Shown piece by piece: positions 35,878 through 49,128 of a stretch of 64,000 bases of DNA (position 1 is the first letter of the stretch; every line of letters begins with the position of its first letter). This DNA is from Dioscorea cayenensis subsp. rotundata (Eukaryota > Streptophyta > Magnoliopsida > Dioscoreales > Dioscoreaceae). The position numbers were made by a program, and so were the translations under genes. The notes beneath the pieces were generated by a model. That model was not told the DNA's origin, did not search any database, and saw only the letters and a program-made list of their open reading frames with translations. The DNA is taken from the NCBI RefSeq assembly GCF_009730915.1, contig NC_052495.1, positions 186,001 through 250,000 on the forward strand, given 5' to 3'.

Positions 35878-36426
35878 TAGGGGTGGACATGGGCCTGGTG
35901 ACTCATGGGCTGGCCCGAACCCAGCCCAAAAAATACAGGGCCTGGGTTTAGAAAGTTGGCCCAAAAAACTGGGTTGGGCTCAAATGTTTTGGCCCCATTG
36001 AATTTCGGACTGGGTTTGGGTCAGATGAATTTTGACCCGACCCGACCCGGCCCGACCCGAATAAATAAATAATATATATATCATATATTATTTATAATAC
36101 ATATAATTATATATATAATAGTAATAGGTTTGAAAAGAGTAAACATTTATAATACTTGTGTTGTATTTTTTTTAAATTTTTCTAAAAATGTTAGGGGTTG
36201 TAGTAGTAGTTTTATTTAGTTATTTCAATTATTTCATAAAAAAATTATTTATTTTTTGGGTCGGGTTGGGCTGGGCCTGGGCCTAATGATAATCAAATGG
36301 GTCGGGTTTGGATCAAAACAATTTGGCCCGAACATGGCCCGGCCCAGCCCAGCCCGAATATATGGGTTGTATATTTGAGTCTAGCCCAGCCCAGACCTGA
36401 CCCAGCCCGGCCCATGTCCACCCCTA
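35878..36426. mobile_element. hAT-type MITE, 549 bp, with perfect 8-bp TSD
   Basis: The terminal inverted repeat TAGGGGTGGACATGGGC is exact at both ends. The element is flanked by the direct repeat TGTGCAAC at 35870-35877 and 36427-36434. TIR form and 8-bp TSD fit hAT elements. The subterminal parts are full of GGGCC, GGGCTGG and CCCGACCCG words in opposite orientation on the two sides, giving long potential hairpins; the centre is AT-rich. No transposase frame exists, so it is non-autonomous. Confidence 0.9.
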
Positions 36427-36434
36427 TGTGCAAC

Positions 36435-38389
36435 TAGTGAGGAAATATAGAAATTTAAATCCTTTGGGACATAAAAATAAATAAAATTTATAAATCATAT
36501 GGTTATATTAAAAAAAAAATATTATTTTTTATTTGAATTGAATTATCTTCTAAAAATAATTCATTTTTTATGAGTTTTAAATCTTGAAAAGCATTATAAA
36601 AGTTAAAATGGGTTAGAAATCTAAACTCTGAATTCAGCTCATTAATCTGTTCATAATGAATATATTACTAAATTCAGCATAAGAGGTTGCCTTTGGATTT
36701 TTAAATATCAATTGTTTTATAAAAATAAGATCTGTAGTTTAAAAAAATAATATTTTTAAATAAATTATAAAAATCCATTATATGATCCATTGATTTTTAC
36801 AAATTAGTTTATATAAAATAAAAATATATTTTTTCAAAAATCTATTGTTTTGTCTCTTTATTTTTTATCATATAAAACAATTATATTGTAAAAATATATA
36901 TTTATAAAAATTTATTGTTTATAAAAATCAATTTTTTATAAATTAAAATATAACATATATATATTTTTTTTTAAACTATTGTTTGTCTCATGACTTTTTA
37001 CTTGATCTCTCTAAAAAAACAAAAAACTGTATACCTATAGCACCGCTCTCTTTTTTTATTATTTTTATAATTAGATTGGGTTGAACAACAATGACATGTC
37101 ATTGGACTAATCCAAATATATATTTTTTAATTTTTATAGGGTAAATTTTCAAATTTTGTTTTTAGTTTTTTTGGGTCATCACTTTCTTAAGTTTCCTTTT
37201 AATTCAGTTATTGTTTATCAACATGTTTTAAAATCAAACTTTGATGTCATTATACAGGACCTTTTATTGTAAAAAAAATTTAAGATTTTAAAAGAGGGAC
37301 CTATCTCATTTAACAGCTACTCTATGAATGATGTTATACGAATTATATATATATATCTCTAAAATATTTTATTCATATCAAAAATTTAAAATAAGTATAA
37401 TTTTATTTTATTTTTATAAATATAAAAAAAATCAGATATCAGAACATAGTCGTGCTATAATTTACGTGGCAAGGATTCAACTCTCAATCTTATATTATTA
37501 ATCTAAGGCTTTGGTGGCACCATATATATATATATATATATATATATTATTAATTAACAAGTAAAAATATATTATTTAACATACTATGTACATGACACTA
37601 GAAAAGTCAGTGAATACCTAACTTTTATAAATAAATGGAGTAAATTAAAACAATGTGAAAAAAACGTAATAACAAAACTGTCTTCAATTAGACTTTGGGG
37701 TTCTTATCTCGAGGCAATCCTGTGGTAGATGATTGAGAAATCAAATAATTTTGATCAAGTATTGGGATCGGTGTGATTTTTCTAACTTCTTGGTTTACTC
37801 CCATGTGAAGCTCGGGATTATTTATTAACACTTTTTTTTTTATTATTTATGATTGCATCTGGATTTAATCACTCTCGTCTTCAAAAAAATTTAAAATTTC
37901 TTTTTTAGTCATGTCATCTTTTAAGGAAAGAACCTTTGTAATGGAGATAGAGGAAGACTTCATATATTTGTGTGACATAAATAGAGCTTTTATGATTTAT
38001 AGCTTCATGACGTGCGTATAGAATACAATAAAGATCGGTTATGCAAATTAACTCAACTGATATCGGGATTAGGTTGTAAACATGCATTCCTAAACAGAGA
38101 TTTTTGACACCACTTTATTAAGCACGATTTGAATATAGATAATGAATACCCCGAACAAATATCTTTTGCAGTGAGACAAGTGCATTAAACCAATTTTTTT
38201 TTTTTGACTTATATTTATATTCCATCCATGAGAATATTGAGAAATATATATATATATATATATATATAAACCAAAAAGTCAACAAAACAAATTAAAAGCA
38301 ATATATATAGATTAAAAAATTGTCGCATGCCATATATAATAAATAATGACCGGAATTTGAACCTTAAAACTAATGCAAAATGAAGTAGG

Positions 38390-38426
<37 letters not shown>

Positions 38427-38772
38427 TTAACTCCACGTTTGCGGGCTCCCCTGGCTTCCATCAATAAGGCGGGAGGGGATTGCCACATGTTTGTTGAAAA
38501 AAAAAATGATAGATAAATACAATAAATTAACAATTCTGAATTATACCTCATGATATACTAATGATAGGGTAGGGCAGTTAGGGTGAAAATATCAACATGT
38601 TGGGGAAAATATTTTTGGCATTCATACCTGAGGTGTCAATTGCCAAGGATGAATCATCCATCGTTAATGTTATTGGGGAGTACCCCTTGCCGGTGTATGT
38701 ATATAATTAAAAATAATAATAAATTATAATTTATATATGGAAAGTGTACTTTTATTTATATTTTTAAATTCT
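36435..38772. other. AT-rich intergenic with TA and GA microsatellites
   Basis: Simple sequence includes (TA)n at 37523-37546 and 38246-38269, and a (TA)n(GA)n compound tract at 38390-38427. No coding or RNA gene was recognised. Confidence 0.6.
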
Positions 38773-38780
38773 ACCCTCAC

Positions 38781-39381
38781 TAAACCTGTCCATGGGCCGG
38801 GCCGGGTTTATCCATAATTACTAAATTTCAAGTTTGTCCAAGCCCGGCCTGGCCAGAAAATCTGGGTCTTAACCCTTGCCAAAACCCGTCCAAATTTAAT
38901 GACCTCTACCCAAGGCCCACCCAAGCCCGTCTAAATAGGTTTTTTTAACAAATAATATATAAGTTATAAAAAAAAATTTAACAATAATATTAATATGTGA
39001 ATATGACCAAAAAAACACTTAAAAATTAAAATACCAAATGCAAATATTTATACAATTACAACAACTAAAATTCAAACCATTATCATCAATGACAATCAAC
39101 AATAAATATATATTATATAAGTATATATAAAACTAATTAATAAATAATCAATGGAAATTCAAACCCATGCAAAACTAATTAATAAATATATTTTATAATT
39201 CGGGCCGGGCCGGGTCGGGCTTTTAATAATAAAAACCAAACCCGGCCGATTTTTAAAATGGGCTTCTTTTTTTGTCCAAGGCCTGGACGTCGGGTCGGGC
39301 CTTATACATTTGTCCAAGCCCTCCCATTTTTCGGGCGGGCCTTCGAGTTTGGACGGGTAGCCTGGCCCTTGGACAGGTCTA
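38781..39381. mobile_element. Second hAT-type MITE, ~601 bp, with perfect 8-bp TSD
   Basis: The left end is TAAACCTGTCCATGGGCC and the reversed right end is TAGACCTGTCCAAGGGCC. The direct repeat ACCCTCAC flanks it at 38773-38780 and 39382-39389. Its subterminal GGGCCGGGC words and AT-rich centre resemble the element at 35878, but the terminal sequence differs, so it belongs to a related but separate family. No coding capacity. Confidence 0.88.
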
Positions 39382-39389
39382 ACCCTCAC

Positions 39390-39588
39390 ACTATTTAAAA
39401 TAAATTAAATTAAAATAATTAAATTATTATATTAAATAAAATTGGTGTAAAGTGATAATAATAATAATATGGCCGGTCAAAACATGAATTTTCCAATATT
39501 TTTATTTTTTCAATTTTATATTTAGATATATTTTTTATTAAACTTATTTATACATAATTATTATTTTTTAAAATATTAGTAATAAATT

Positions 39589-39620
<32 letters not shown>

Positions 39621-40438
39621 CTATAAAAAATGCAATAGTCTCTCAGAATCTAAAAAAACAACAAATATTGCAAGTTGCTTGAATTGGTAAGTTTTCTCTC
39701 ATCACTCAATTTCTCTCAAGTTGTGTTTTATTTCTCATTATAGTTATTTATCATTTTTTAAGTTTATTTTATACTTAATTTAGTTTGTGTTAAGTTGCTT
39801 TTTAATTACATTACTTGTTATTTTAGTTCTTAACTATCAATTAAGTGAATGGCTAATTATGCATATTTGAATCATATGATATATTTTTTACACCCAAACT
39901 AAAATTCATAGATGTATGTATATTTTATAATTTTATAAAACTGTTTAATAATGTTTATAATTTTTTAAATTTGAATTCAGGCTATTCAATAGTTTTTAAT
40001 TTAGTTTTTAGGTCCACTAAAATGTCAGTGTACCGCTTGAATCGAAATACTTGAAATAAAATACGTGAAGAAATATACTTAAAAAGATAGGTCATATTAA
40101 TGACATTGAATATTTTGAAAATTTGTTTCATATGAGAATAAATAAATAACATTTTATAAAATAAAAGCATGACACAAAACTTCAAAGGAATCAATAAGAG
40201 GATAGAGATGAAAATAAAAAACTTTAACGTTGCTAGCTAATATATATAAATTTGCCAAATCTAGCACGTGCTCACATGCATGAAGGCCAATTTACGAAAA
40301 TAATAATTAAAATAAACCTTAAAATATCTGAATCTTATCACGTGACAACCAATGAAATAGTGAAAAAACCCTAACTCTATCCTTCTCCTTCTCATACTTA
40401 GGGTTTCACCTTAGCAGTAAAAAGTAACTCAAAGTTCA
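39390..40438. other. AT-rich spacer with candidate promoter motifs at its right end
   Basis: (AAT)n lies at about 39588-39620. Two CACGTG cores lie at 40265-40270 and 40339-40344, followed by AAACCCTAA (telo-box) and TAGGGTTT words, just before the short reading frame at 40439. Otherwise no feature was seen. Confidence 0.45.
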
Positions 40439-40612
40439 ATGAAGAAGGTAATGTCAAGCTCCGGCAGTGGCCGGAGATCGGAGGGAAGTGCCGGAAGGAT
40501 GATTCCTTTAAGAGGCCAAGTGAAACACAAGATTTTTTTAGCTTTTTTTGGTAAGGTGAAATTTATTTTTCATTCATTTATTTGTGGTGTATCAATTGAC
40601 AAGGATGGATAG
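40439..40612 (+). CDS. Candidate small protein, 57 aa, or first exon of a longer one
   Basis: The reading frame MKKVMSSSGSGRRSEGSAGR continues MIPLRGQVKHKIFLAFFG. A basic, Ser/Gly-rich head followed by an RGQVK.KIF segment resembles, from memory, a class of short plant proteins of unknown function, though I cannot name it. After FFG the sequence GGTAAGGTG is a good splice donor (GT at about 40551), so the frame to the stop at 40612 may read into an intron. Two G-boxes and telo-box words upstream, and a GC-rich patch in otherwise very AT-rich DNA, support a real gene start. No second exon could be fixed downstream. Confidence 0.45.
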   Translation: MKKVMSSSGSGRRSEGSAGRMIPLRGQVKHKIFLAFFGKVKFIFHSFICGVSIDKDG

Positions 40613-43250
40613 ATTTTTTATTTTTTATTTTTTTTACTTTGTGTTTATTAAGTGTATGCATGCATTTTATGATGCATTGATGCATGCATGTTGATGAAAT
40701 AAATTAAAGTATTTCTTTTTGTTTAAGAATGTATATACACTTGTATTTACTTGTGCCTTAAATTTTGTATTTATTTGAGAGAAATGACTGAAAACAAATA
40801 AAATTCATTAAAGTTTGAAATATGTTTGAAATTTTCATATATATGACAAGAGTTAATCCTTCTCTCATTTGTTTGTTTGTTTTTTTTTTAAAAAAACCTT
40901 CTCGTTTGTGTTTGCTTAGAAACAGTATATGTATTTAATGATAATAATTAATAATAAATAATCTATTTAAAAACATGATTTATTGAAATAATGTTTTTGT
41001 TATAATATATTTCTTCTCCATCATTTCTCTCTTCTCATTCACTAATACCTCTATTTTTTATTTTTTATTTTTTATTTAATTTAAAATTATTATTATTATT
41101 TCGACAGACGCTAGTCTCTATAGCCCCTAACTACTTGAACAAAGTGGTTTTGGCGTGTGTATATATATACATGCACATTTCAAACACTAGTAAAAAAATA
41201 AAATAAAAATAAAAACCACTTATTGTAACATCATTAAATTCAGATTTATAATTTTTTTTCAAAAATTTCAAATTCCATCCATGGACATAACGTGGTGCAG
41301 TATTTATCTTAATTTTAAAAAATAAAATAAAACCTCCCAAATAAATTCAAAAATATTATTCCCGTCAAATCACAAGCAATAAACGACAAAATCACCTGAG
41401 ATACCTTTTTGTCCTCCCTCTTGTCCTTTCACCCCATTCATTTATAATTTTCCAAATATTTATATAATAATAATAAAACAACTGTTACAATGGAATTTAG
41501 ATTTCAAAGATCTCATGGATGGATGGACGTTTATTGCATAAATAAATAAGTACAATTAAAATTTTTTATTATTAATATCATAATTAATATAAAAAACTTA
41601 AATTTAAATTTATTTCTTCAAACACTATATAGGAGCACATTATAAAAATAATATAATTAAACAACTCATATGATGAAAACTGTTGTATACTTTCGATTTT
41701 AAAAATCTTATGGACATTTATTGCATAAAAAAATAAGTGTAATTAAAAATTTTCAATTATTAATATCATAAATAATATAAATAAAAAACTTAAATGTAAT
41801 AAAAAAAATTAAAGTTGTTCCTTGGGATACTCTGGAAGTAGATTATATAACAGCTTAATAGTATGTATAGATAATTTGAAAAAAAACAGATTTAAAAAAC
41901 TTTTTTTGGGCAGAACACTTACTTGCTTTTCACTGCCTACAAATTAATCCAAATAAGAACATATAAGAAATTGTGATATTTGTAATAAAAAGAATACAAC
42001 CAAACTACAAAGGATTGAACAATTGAATTAAAAAAAAAAACAACTATGATAAACTAAATAGTAACATTATAGACACCTATGTGAAAAACAAATATATATA
42101 CTACAAAAGAAAATTGTTATTCATCTTCATTATAATATGGGCAGTATATATTAACACCATCATTTAATTTATTTTATTTTAGATTTTTCATCTTCTTCTA
42201 TTACAATTGTCTATATATCTTTTCATAAACCCAATCTATGTCATTTAATAAACATGAAACTATTGGTAATTTACAGAAAAATAAAGTCCATGTTGTTATC
42301 TAATATAATACTAAATAAATGTTGTTAATCTTTTTATTCATTTAATTATAATTTTTTTTATTAATAACACAATATTTTTTTATTTTTCGTATTTTATGTA
42401 ATGCCAAATAAATATAGTTTATTCTTTTCTAAACAAATAATTCCAAATAAATTTAACAAAGATTTTCAATTTTCCAAAAGATCATCCATTTCCATGAGTA
42501 GGTCTTACTAAATGTTTAATATAAAATTGACTTAATGTCCATGATGAAATCAATCCCGTTAAATCTTATATGTTCATTATGAAATTGGAAAAATTTTATA
42601 AAAAAAAGTTTAAAAATCTTCTTTGAAATCCTCTCCGATCAGATTATCATCGGTTTTCATTAGAAGATCTTATTTGATATAATAATATTATCTATTATTA
42701 GTCTCCTATATATTTTTTTTGTATTTTTAATATTTTATATAATACCAAATAAATATTATTAAATATTTTTTAAACCAAAAACTTTTAAAAAAATATATGA
42801 AGGATTTAATATAAAACTAATTAATTTACTGGCCATGATGAAATCTATGCCAATTTAAATATATGTAAAAAAAAAAAATCTTCCTTAAAACCTTCTTCAA
42901 TAAGATTACCACCCGTTTTCATTAAAACATCATATTAAATATTCAATATAAAACCAATTTAATACTCATAATGAAGTCAATGCCTATTATACAATTAAAA
43001 ATTTTAATTATTAATATCATATTTAATATAAATAAAATATTAAAATTATTGAATCAATATCAGAGCAATTTATAAATCTGAAAATATTAAAATTATTTCT
43101 TGAATCAAACGTTTATTAGATAACAAACTTTAAATTAATTTCCAAAATTTTTAATTATAAAAATTTCTCTATTAAGGTCACCAAGATGTGCATGGACTCA
43201 ATCAAAATGGTGGTCCTTTGGCGGCGTCATCACCAACCCCACTAATCTCA
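40613..43250. other. Long AT-rich intergenic stretch, no gene recognised
   Basis: About 2.6 kb of strongly AT-rich DNA. Similar ~60-80 bp words ('TTTTCATTA.AAGATCTTA', 'AATATCATAATTAATATAAA') recur around 41570, 41760, 42650, 42900 and 43010, suggesting an old diverged repeat. The distal promoter of the ascorbate peroxidase lies at its right end. Confidence 0.5.
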
Positions 43251-43255
43251 AAGTA

Positions 43256-43263
43256 ACACGTGT
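43256..43263. promoter_or_regulatory. G-box/ABRE-like element upstream of thylakoid APX
   Basis: ACACGTGT, 109 bp before the ATG, with a second ACACGTCA close downstream. CACGTG/ACGT cores are bound by bZIP factors in stress and light responses. That would suit a chloroplast peroxidase, but use here is inferred. Confidence 0.45.
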
Positions 43264-43371
43264 CATCATCTTACACGTCAAAAAACCCCGCGATTAGGTC
43301 CACCACCAAACCCTCCACTAATCACCGCCACCAAGAACCAATCCCTCTTCATCGTCTCTCTTCTCGAACCC

Positions 43372-46300
43372 ATGGCCGCCGCCGCCGCCCGCCTCTCAGC
43401 TCCGTCCATGGCTTGCATCGGCGCCGGCGCCGCGCTTCCTTGTTCTTCTCGGCTGGCGGTGACCCGATCGAGTCTTCGCCTTTCGTCTTCTCATCGATTG
43501 ACGGTGTTTCGATCCCTTGTTATTGTCCATTCTCCACTCCGATCAGCGCAGCAGCGATCTCTTCAGATGAGAACTTTGGATCGGTGTGCAATCCGCGCTT
43601 CAAGTGCTGCCACCTCGGCGGCGACGGCGGCTTCGGATGCGGCGCAGCTGAGGAGCGCTAGAGAGGATATCAAGGAGCTGCTTCGATCCACCTTTTGCCA
43701 TCCGATTTTGGTAAACCTAAACCCTTGTTGTTCTTTTTGGGATATGTGAATTTTGTTTTGATTGATGTGAGGTTGCTTTGATTGGTTCTGTTTTGTTAGA
43801 TTATTAATGGTTTGCATTGATTGGTGTTAATATTATTCTGATTATTAATTTTAATATTGAGTGATTCTTTGATTGTGAGATTGATTTTTATGGAAGCGCA
43901 TGATCTTTATATTAAGGAAATAGAATATGTGAATGTTCTTTCACTTATTGAAATTGCTAGAACTCACCATGGATTGATGATTTATTTTAAAATTTATTAA
44001 CTTTGATTCAATTCGGAATGAATAATTTGATTTTTCAGCTGTTGAATTTCTCTTTTTTCCCCCTCTGGATTGGTGTATAGCCATGCATGGCTAATTGTTG
44101 CTCTTGTAAACTGACGGTTTGTGCATTGATAGCGCACTAGTGAGTAGTGAATGATGTACTTTTGTTAAACTTAAAATTAAAAGTAATGTAGTATTTGTTG
44201 TGCTATGGTAGGTTCGCCTGGGTTGGCACGATGCTGGTACTTATGATAAGAACATTGAAGAGTGGCCACAGAGGGGTGGAGCTAATGGGAGCTTGCGGTT
44301 TGAGATTGAACTAAAGCATGCAGCAAATGCTGGTATTACTTTGTCATGTATTATTTGTTGATTGAGAAAGCAAGTAGAGTATCTTGTTAACATTGTATGG
44401 CAGGTCTGGTGAATGCTTTGAAGCTTATTCAGCCTATCAAAGACAAGTATTCAGGAATTACATATGCAGATCTATTCCAATTAGCCAGTGCTACAGCCAT
44501 CGAGGTTTGCTTTTTCATTTTTATTATTTTTATGTTTGAAAATAGTATTTTTTCCCCCATGATGTGGGCTGATTTGAGTGCATCTTCAATATGATGAATT
44601 GAACTCTTTGCACTCACTATCTCACAGGATGCTGGTGGCCCCAAAATTCCCATGAAGTATGGAAGAGTAGATGTTTCTGGACCGGAGCAGTGTCCACCAG
44701 AAGGGAAGCTTCCTGGTAAGTAACTTCCACTACTTAATTTAAAGGGGAGAAAAGTTTCCAACTTGTGTAGATTAAATTCTAAAATGCCAAATCTTTAGGT
44801 CTGCCTGCCAAGCAGGATGCATTTTCTTCTCTTTCCAATACACCGATTAATTTGATATATAATTTGTTTGGCTGAACCTGTATGGATTTTGTCTTGGACA
44901 ACTTCTGCAACAAGTTTCTTCATCAATCTGATGATGTTGTGCAATTTGTTTAGTACTTTCTAAGTCTTTGCAACCAATACAAAGTTTATTTTTTCTGATT
45001 TTCTTTTGGACACTTCTTTTACTTTGGATTTGGTGGTACATTTTTCTTTGTAAAGGTTCATGAAAAGCTTACTATGAAATTATAGCTGGTTACGATTGTG
45101 CTCTGAATATATCACCTTATTTTAAATATAAGTTTTTTTTCCCTTGGATAATGTTAAGCAGCATCCCTGATATGAAATCCCCAACTTTTTGTGTTCAGAT
45201 AGGACTGTTCCATTTTAATCCAATGAAATCCCCAATTTTATTGGATGCTTACCAACACTATCATGTGAGTAACTTTTTTCTTTTCATGTTAAGATGCCGG
45301 ACCTTCTTCACCCGGTGCTCATTTACGGGATGTATTCTACAGAATGGGCCTTGATGACAAGGTTTATACTTATCATGCAAATATTCACCTTATCTGTGTT
45401 AGCACAGCGGGAACTGGCTTGCTAACTTTATATTATAATCTCATGTAGGAAATAGTGGCATTATCAGGTGCGCACACACTAGGAAGGTCTAGACCAGAAC
45501 GCAGTGGTTGGGGCAAACCAGAGACAAAGTACACAGTAAGATTTCCTTCTTTATAATTTAATGTCGACATTGGATAGTCTCTAATTGCTCCTCTTCGTGT
45601 GTTAATTGATTGTCTCAAAATTTAAAGATAATGTTGCACCATATCAAGATCATCCAAGGAAAAAACTTGTTTGTGCACATGTTAAGATTGCCCAATGTGC
45701 TATGTTATTGTAGCTGATGGTTGAGGAATGCTAGTTTTCTTGATCACTTCTCTGATCTTGTTCAATCGGAGTTTAAAGATCAGCTGCTGATCTTCAGCAT
45801 ATTCTTTGAATCTGCATAGTTTCTTGTCAGCCTAAAAATTATATCTAAGCTGTTTAATTGATCTGTTTTCTGACAGAAAGACGGACCTGGAGCACCTGGA
45901 GGTCAGTCATGGACAGTGCAATGGCTGAAATTTGATAACAGCTACTTCAAAGTAATGTATCTTGTCTTCTTCTCATCTTGCATGTGTTGTGACTTTGGAA
46001 TATATGCATTCACTGAAAATCCTAACATCCTTATCTGCTCAGGAAATCAAAGAGCGCAAGGATGAAGATCTCTTAGTTTTGCCTACTGATGCTGTTTTAT
46101 TTGATGATCCATCCTTTAAGGTAAATAAATGGACATTGTTTCCGTTCCACCAATCTGCAGTAGGTAGTCTGTAATGGTTCTATGGAATTATCGAAGATGC
46201 CTTTAGATGATAGATTTGATCCAAAACATCTGCAGTTCTATGCTGAAAAATATGCAGAAGACCAGGAAACATTTTTCAAGGATTATGCCGAGTCTCATGC

Positions 46301-46953
46301 TAAACTGAGCAATCTGGGTGCCAAATTTGACCCTCCAGAGGTGAACAATTGTATCATGTTTAAGACAAGGATGTGATATTCAGCTTCCATAAAGTAGAAT
46401 TTAATTTGAGCAATGTTGAGCAGGGTATTGATATAGACGATGACTCCAAGAGTGCCCCTGCACCAGAGCCATTTATAGCAGCGAAGTATTCTTCTGGTGA
46501 AAAGAAGGTATGCAATTAGGGTACATATTTTTCACTTATACAGCTGTGAGAGAATGAATGCTTGTGCCTGGGCATGCTTGACCAATTCTGCTTTAAAAAA
46601 TTTATGTGTGCTACTTTCATGATTGCAGGCTTAAAATATGCAACAAACCTTGTTTTGTTGTGCTGCGTGTTTGTTGTGCTGCGTCTTTTAATAACACAGA
46701 TGAAGCTTTACCAAGAGTGTGACCACTAAAAATGTGCAAGTCTGTAGGAGGTTATAGAGTAAAGAAATAAATAAAGTTGCATTTTGTATTTGAATTGCAG
46801 AGAGAGCTTTCAGATGCGATGAAGCAGAAGATCAGGGCGGAATATGAAGGTCTTGGGGGCAGTCCAGATAAGCCTCTTAAATCCAATTACTTCCTCAATA
46901 TCATGATCCTAATCGCTGTTCTAGCAATTTTGACATCTCTGCTTGGAAACTGA
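43372..46953 (+). CDS. tAPX: Thylakoid-bound L-ascorbate peroxidase, chloroplastic
   Basis: Haem enzyme that reduces H2O2 with ascorbate next to photosystem I. Eleven exons: 43372-43710, 44212-44332, 44404-44504, 44628-44715, 45294-45361, 45449-45535, 45877-45951, 46043-46120, 46236-46340, 46424-46507 and 46801-46953. All keep phase (1299 nt, 432 aa). Residues 1 to about 85 form a Ser/Arg/Ala-rich transit peptide. Distal haem residues are in [12 protein letters not shown] (Arg115, Trp118, His119); the proximal His248 is in [20 protein letters not shown] and the proximal Trp280 in [15 protein letters not shown]. The insert [18 protein letters not shown] is typical of chloroplast forms. The last exon adds [10 protein letters not shown] and a hydrophobic anchor (about 411-430), marking the thylakoid rather than the stromal form. 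All catalytic residues are present. Confidence 0.97.
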
Positions 46954-49128
46954 AAACTATCGGCATTGTTCAGTTGTGTTTCTATAGTTTGTTACCAGTG
47001 TTTGTCCGCCATAACGCCTGCCATTTTTGGTAATGTGATGAAATATTAAAGTTCAATAGTACATAGTCCATGTCTTCAGGCATGCTAAAAGTTCAGTTTT
47101 ACATCAACTAGTTGATAATGCTGCTAACCAAGATTTAGTCATTTTATACTCACTGCTATCTATAGGTTAAGTCTATTGAAGGCCTTCTTGTGTCTCACCG
47201 GTCTAGATCCGTCTTATTGACAATTGACACTTCACTGGCAATGCGGAACTGCTAACGGATTAGCTATAGCGTTGCTAAATACTTGGATTGTCATTCGATT
47301 TTTATTAGATAAATATTAATCAATAATAAGGATATATTTGAATTATGTAATTTAGAATGTGTTGCCATGCGTCTAAACGATAATGTGCGTTCAGAAATCT
47401 GAGAAATATGGAAACAAAGCATATTTCTTTTGTGATTGATGAATTGTTTGAAAGGAAAAGATAAGAATGATGCATAATTTGATTATGTACACACTCAATA
47501 TGAGCATCTCCCATTCGGTGCCGTATTGTTTGTCTGTAAAATGTTATATATTTGCATGTGCAACTAGACCTGGAGGGAGACAAGCAAGATTTGTTCTATT
47601 CTCAGGTTATACTGAAAGAGAACCTTATTATGGTAGGTTGCGAATGTAATAGGTTTGGGTTCTTGTTTATTTTAGCTTTTAAAATAAAAATAAATTGTTT
47701 ATTTTTAACAGTAATCAAAACTTTGAATTTTATCAGTGATTTTAATTCAATTTAAAATGCAAAAACACCTCCCAAAAAAAAAAAAACTTTATTATTTTAA
47801 TCTAATATTAGATCTCACTTCTTGAACCAAAAATGCCGAGAGTTCTGTTAAATGGTATGCCATTTTCAATGGGTGTTTTTTTTTACTACATAAGAATTTA
47901 AACTCAAAATGATTTAAATGATCTAAGCTTTTACTGGTTGGACTAATTCAGTTGATAAAAACTTTATATAAATATTTACAGTGGTGGTGGTTGTGGTTGG
48001 TTGGACAATAACTAAGTCTTATTAAACCTGAGTTACCGAAGCAAATGCTTTGGTAGTGTGCATCGGCTTCTAAACAATGCTTTTATTCATCGGAAGTGTT
48101 TATCTTCCCCAGTGAACACCTGGCAACAAATGAACACCTAAACTCTATTTTAACTGTTCTCTTTTCCAGCAATACCAACCCAATCTCACTAGTAAAATTT
48201 CATCAGAACGGCCTTTTATATGATATATATAAAAGTATGTTAATTTTCTGAAAATAGAACATAAAAATAAAAATAACGTATGTTCTAAAAAAAACATTAT
48301 TTAGTGAAGTTAATCATTAATGAACATTAACAAAGATAATAACCATTAACCATCCCTTGAATTAGTATTATTTATTAATAAAACATTTATTTTAATTATT
48401 CCATTTAGATGAATACAACGCATAATATTAACTTGAATTAAATTAAAATAAGCTTCTTTATATAATGTACCAATTAAAATTCCAAGACAAATTTTTACTT
48501 AAAAGGTTCAATTCAACAAAAGTTATCAATATCACTGAAACTTCTCTAGTGGGCCTGCCAAACATAATCACAAGAACAATTATAAATAGAGTTTCTATGC
48601 TTAATAATCACAAGCACAAGCCAAGCACTAACACAAAAAAAAAACAAAAAACCAAGAATATCTGGAGCGGGGTAGCATGGATAGCACAGCGTCCCAATCC
48701 GCCAAATTGATTCTATTATATTATAAATAGAAAATAGCAAGTCATAAACCAGAATGAGTAAAAGCTATGCTTGCGCATATAGCACTGAAGATCACAGACC
48801 AAATTATCAACATCACCAACCAAATATCTCATTTTTCACCGCAGAACTATACAAATTAGCACAAACAGAAGAATTCGACAAATTAGATATGAGATGAATA
48901 ATTGTATTCATTAGCAGACTTGGAGGTTGACGCTTTCTTGGTCATCCTACAACAAAGCTACTTCTTCCTGAGCTTTTCTTCATTTAAAGCAAAAAAATAT
49001 ATATATATTTGTGCATATGTTGTACGCTAACACTGCAAAATGGCACAAATAAAACTAATAGAAATCACTAAGAACATAGATTCGGAATTGCAACCAGAAC
49101 CCAACTATTTTTTTTTTCTGTTTTTCTC
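46954..49128. other. Convergent spacer between tAPX and SWI3C
   Basis: This holds the tAPX 3' UTR and the SWI3C 3' flank. AT-rich sequence lies between them. No other gene was recognised. Confidence 0.55.

Noticed and set aside
43260..43661. 133-codon plus-strand frame overlapping exon 1 of tAPX
   Set aside because: Out of frame with the APX exons, which join perfectly; its Arg/Pro/Ser content reflects the GC-rich transit-peptide region.
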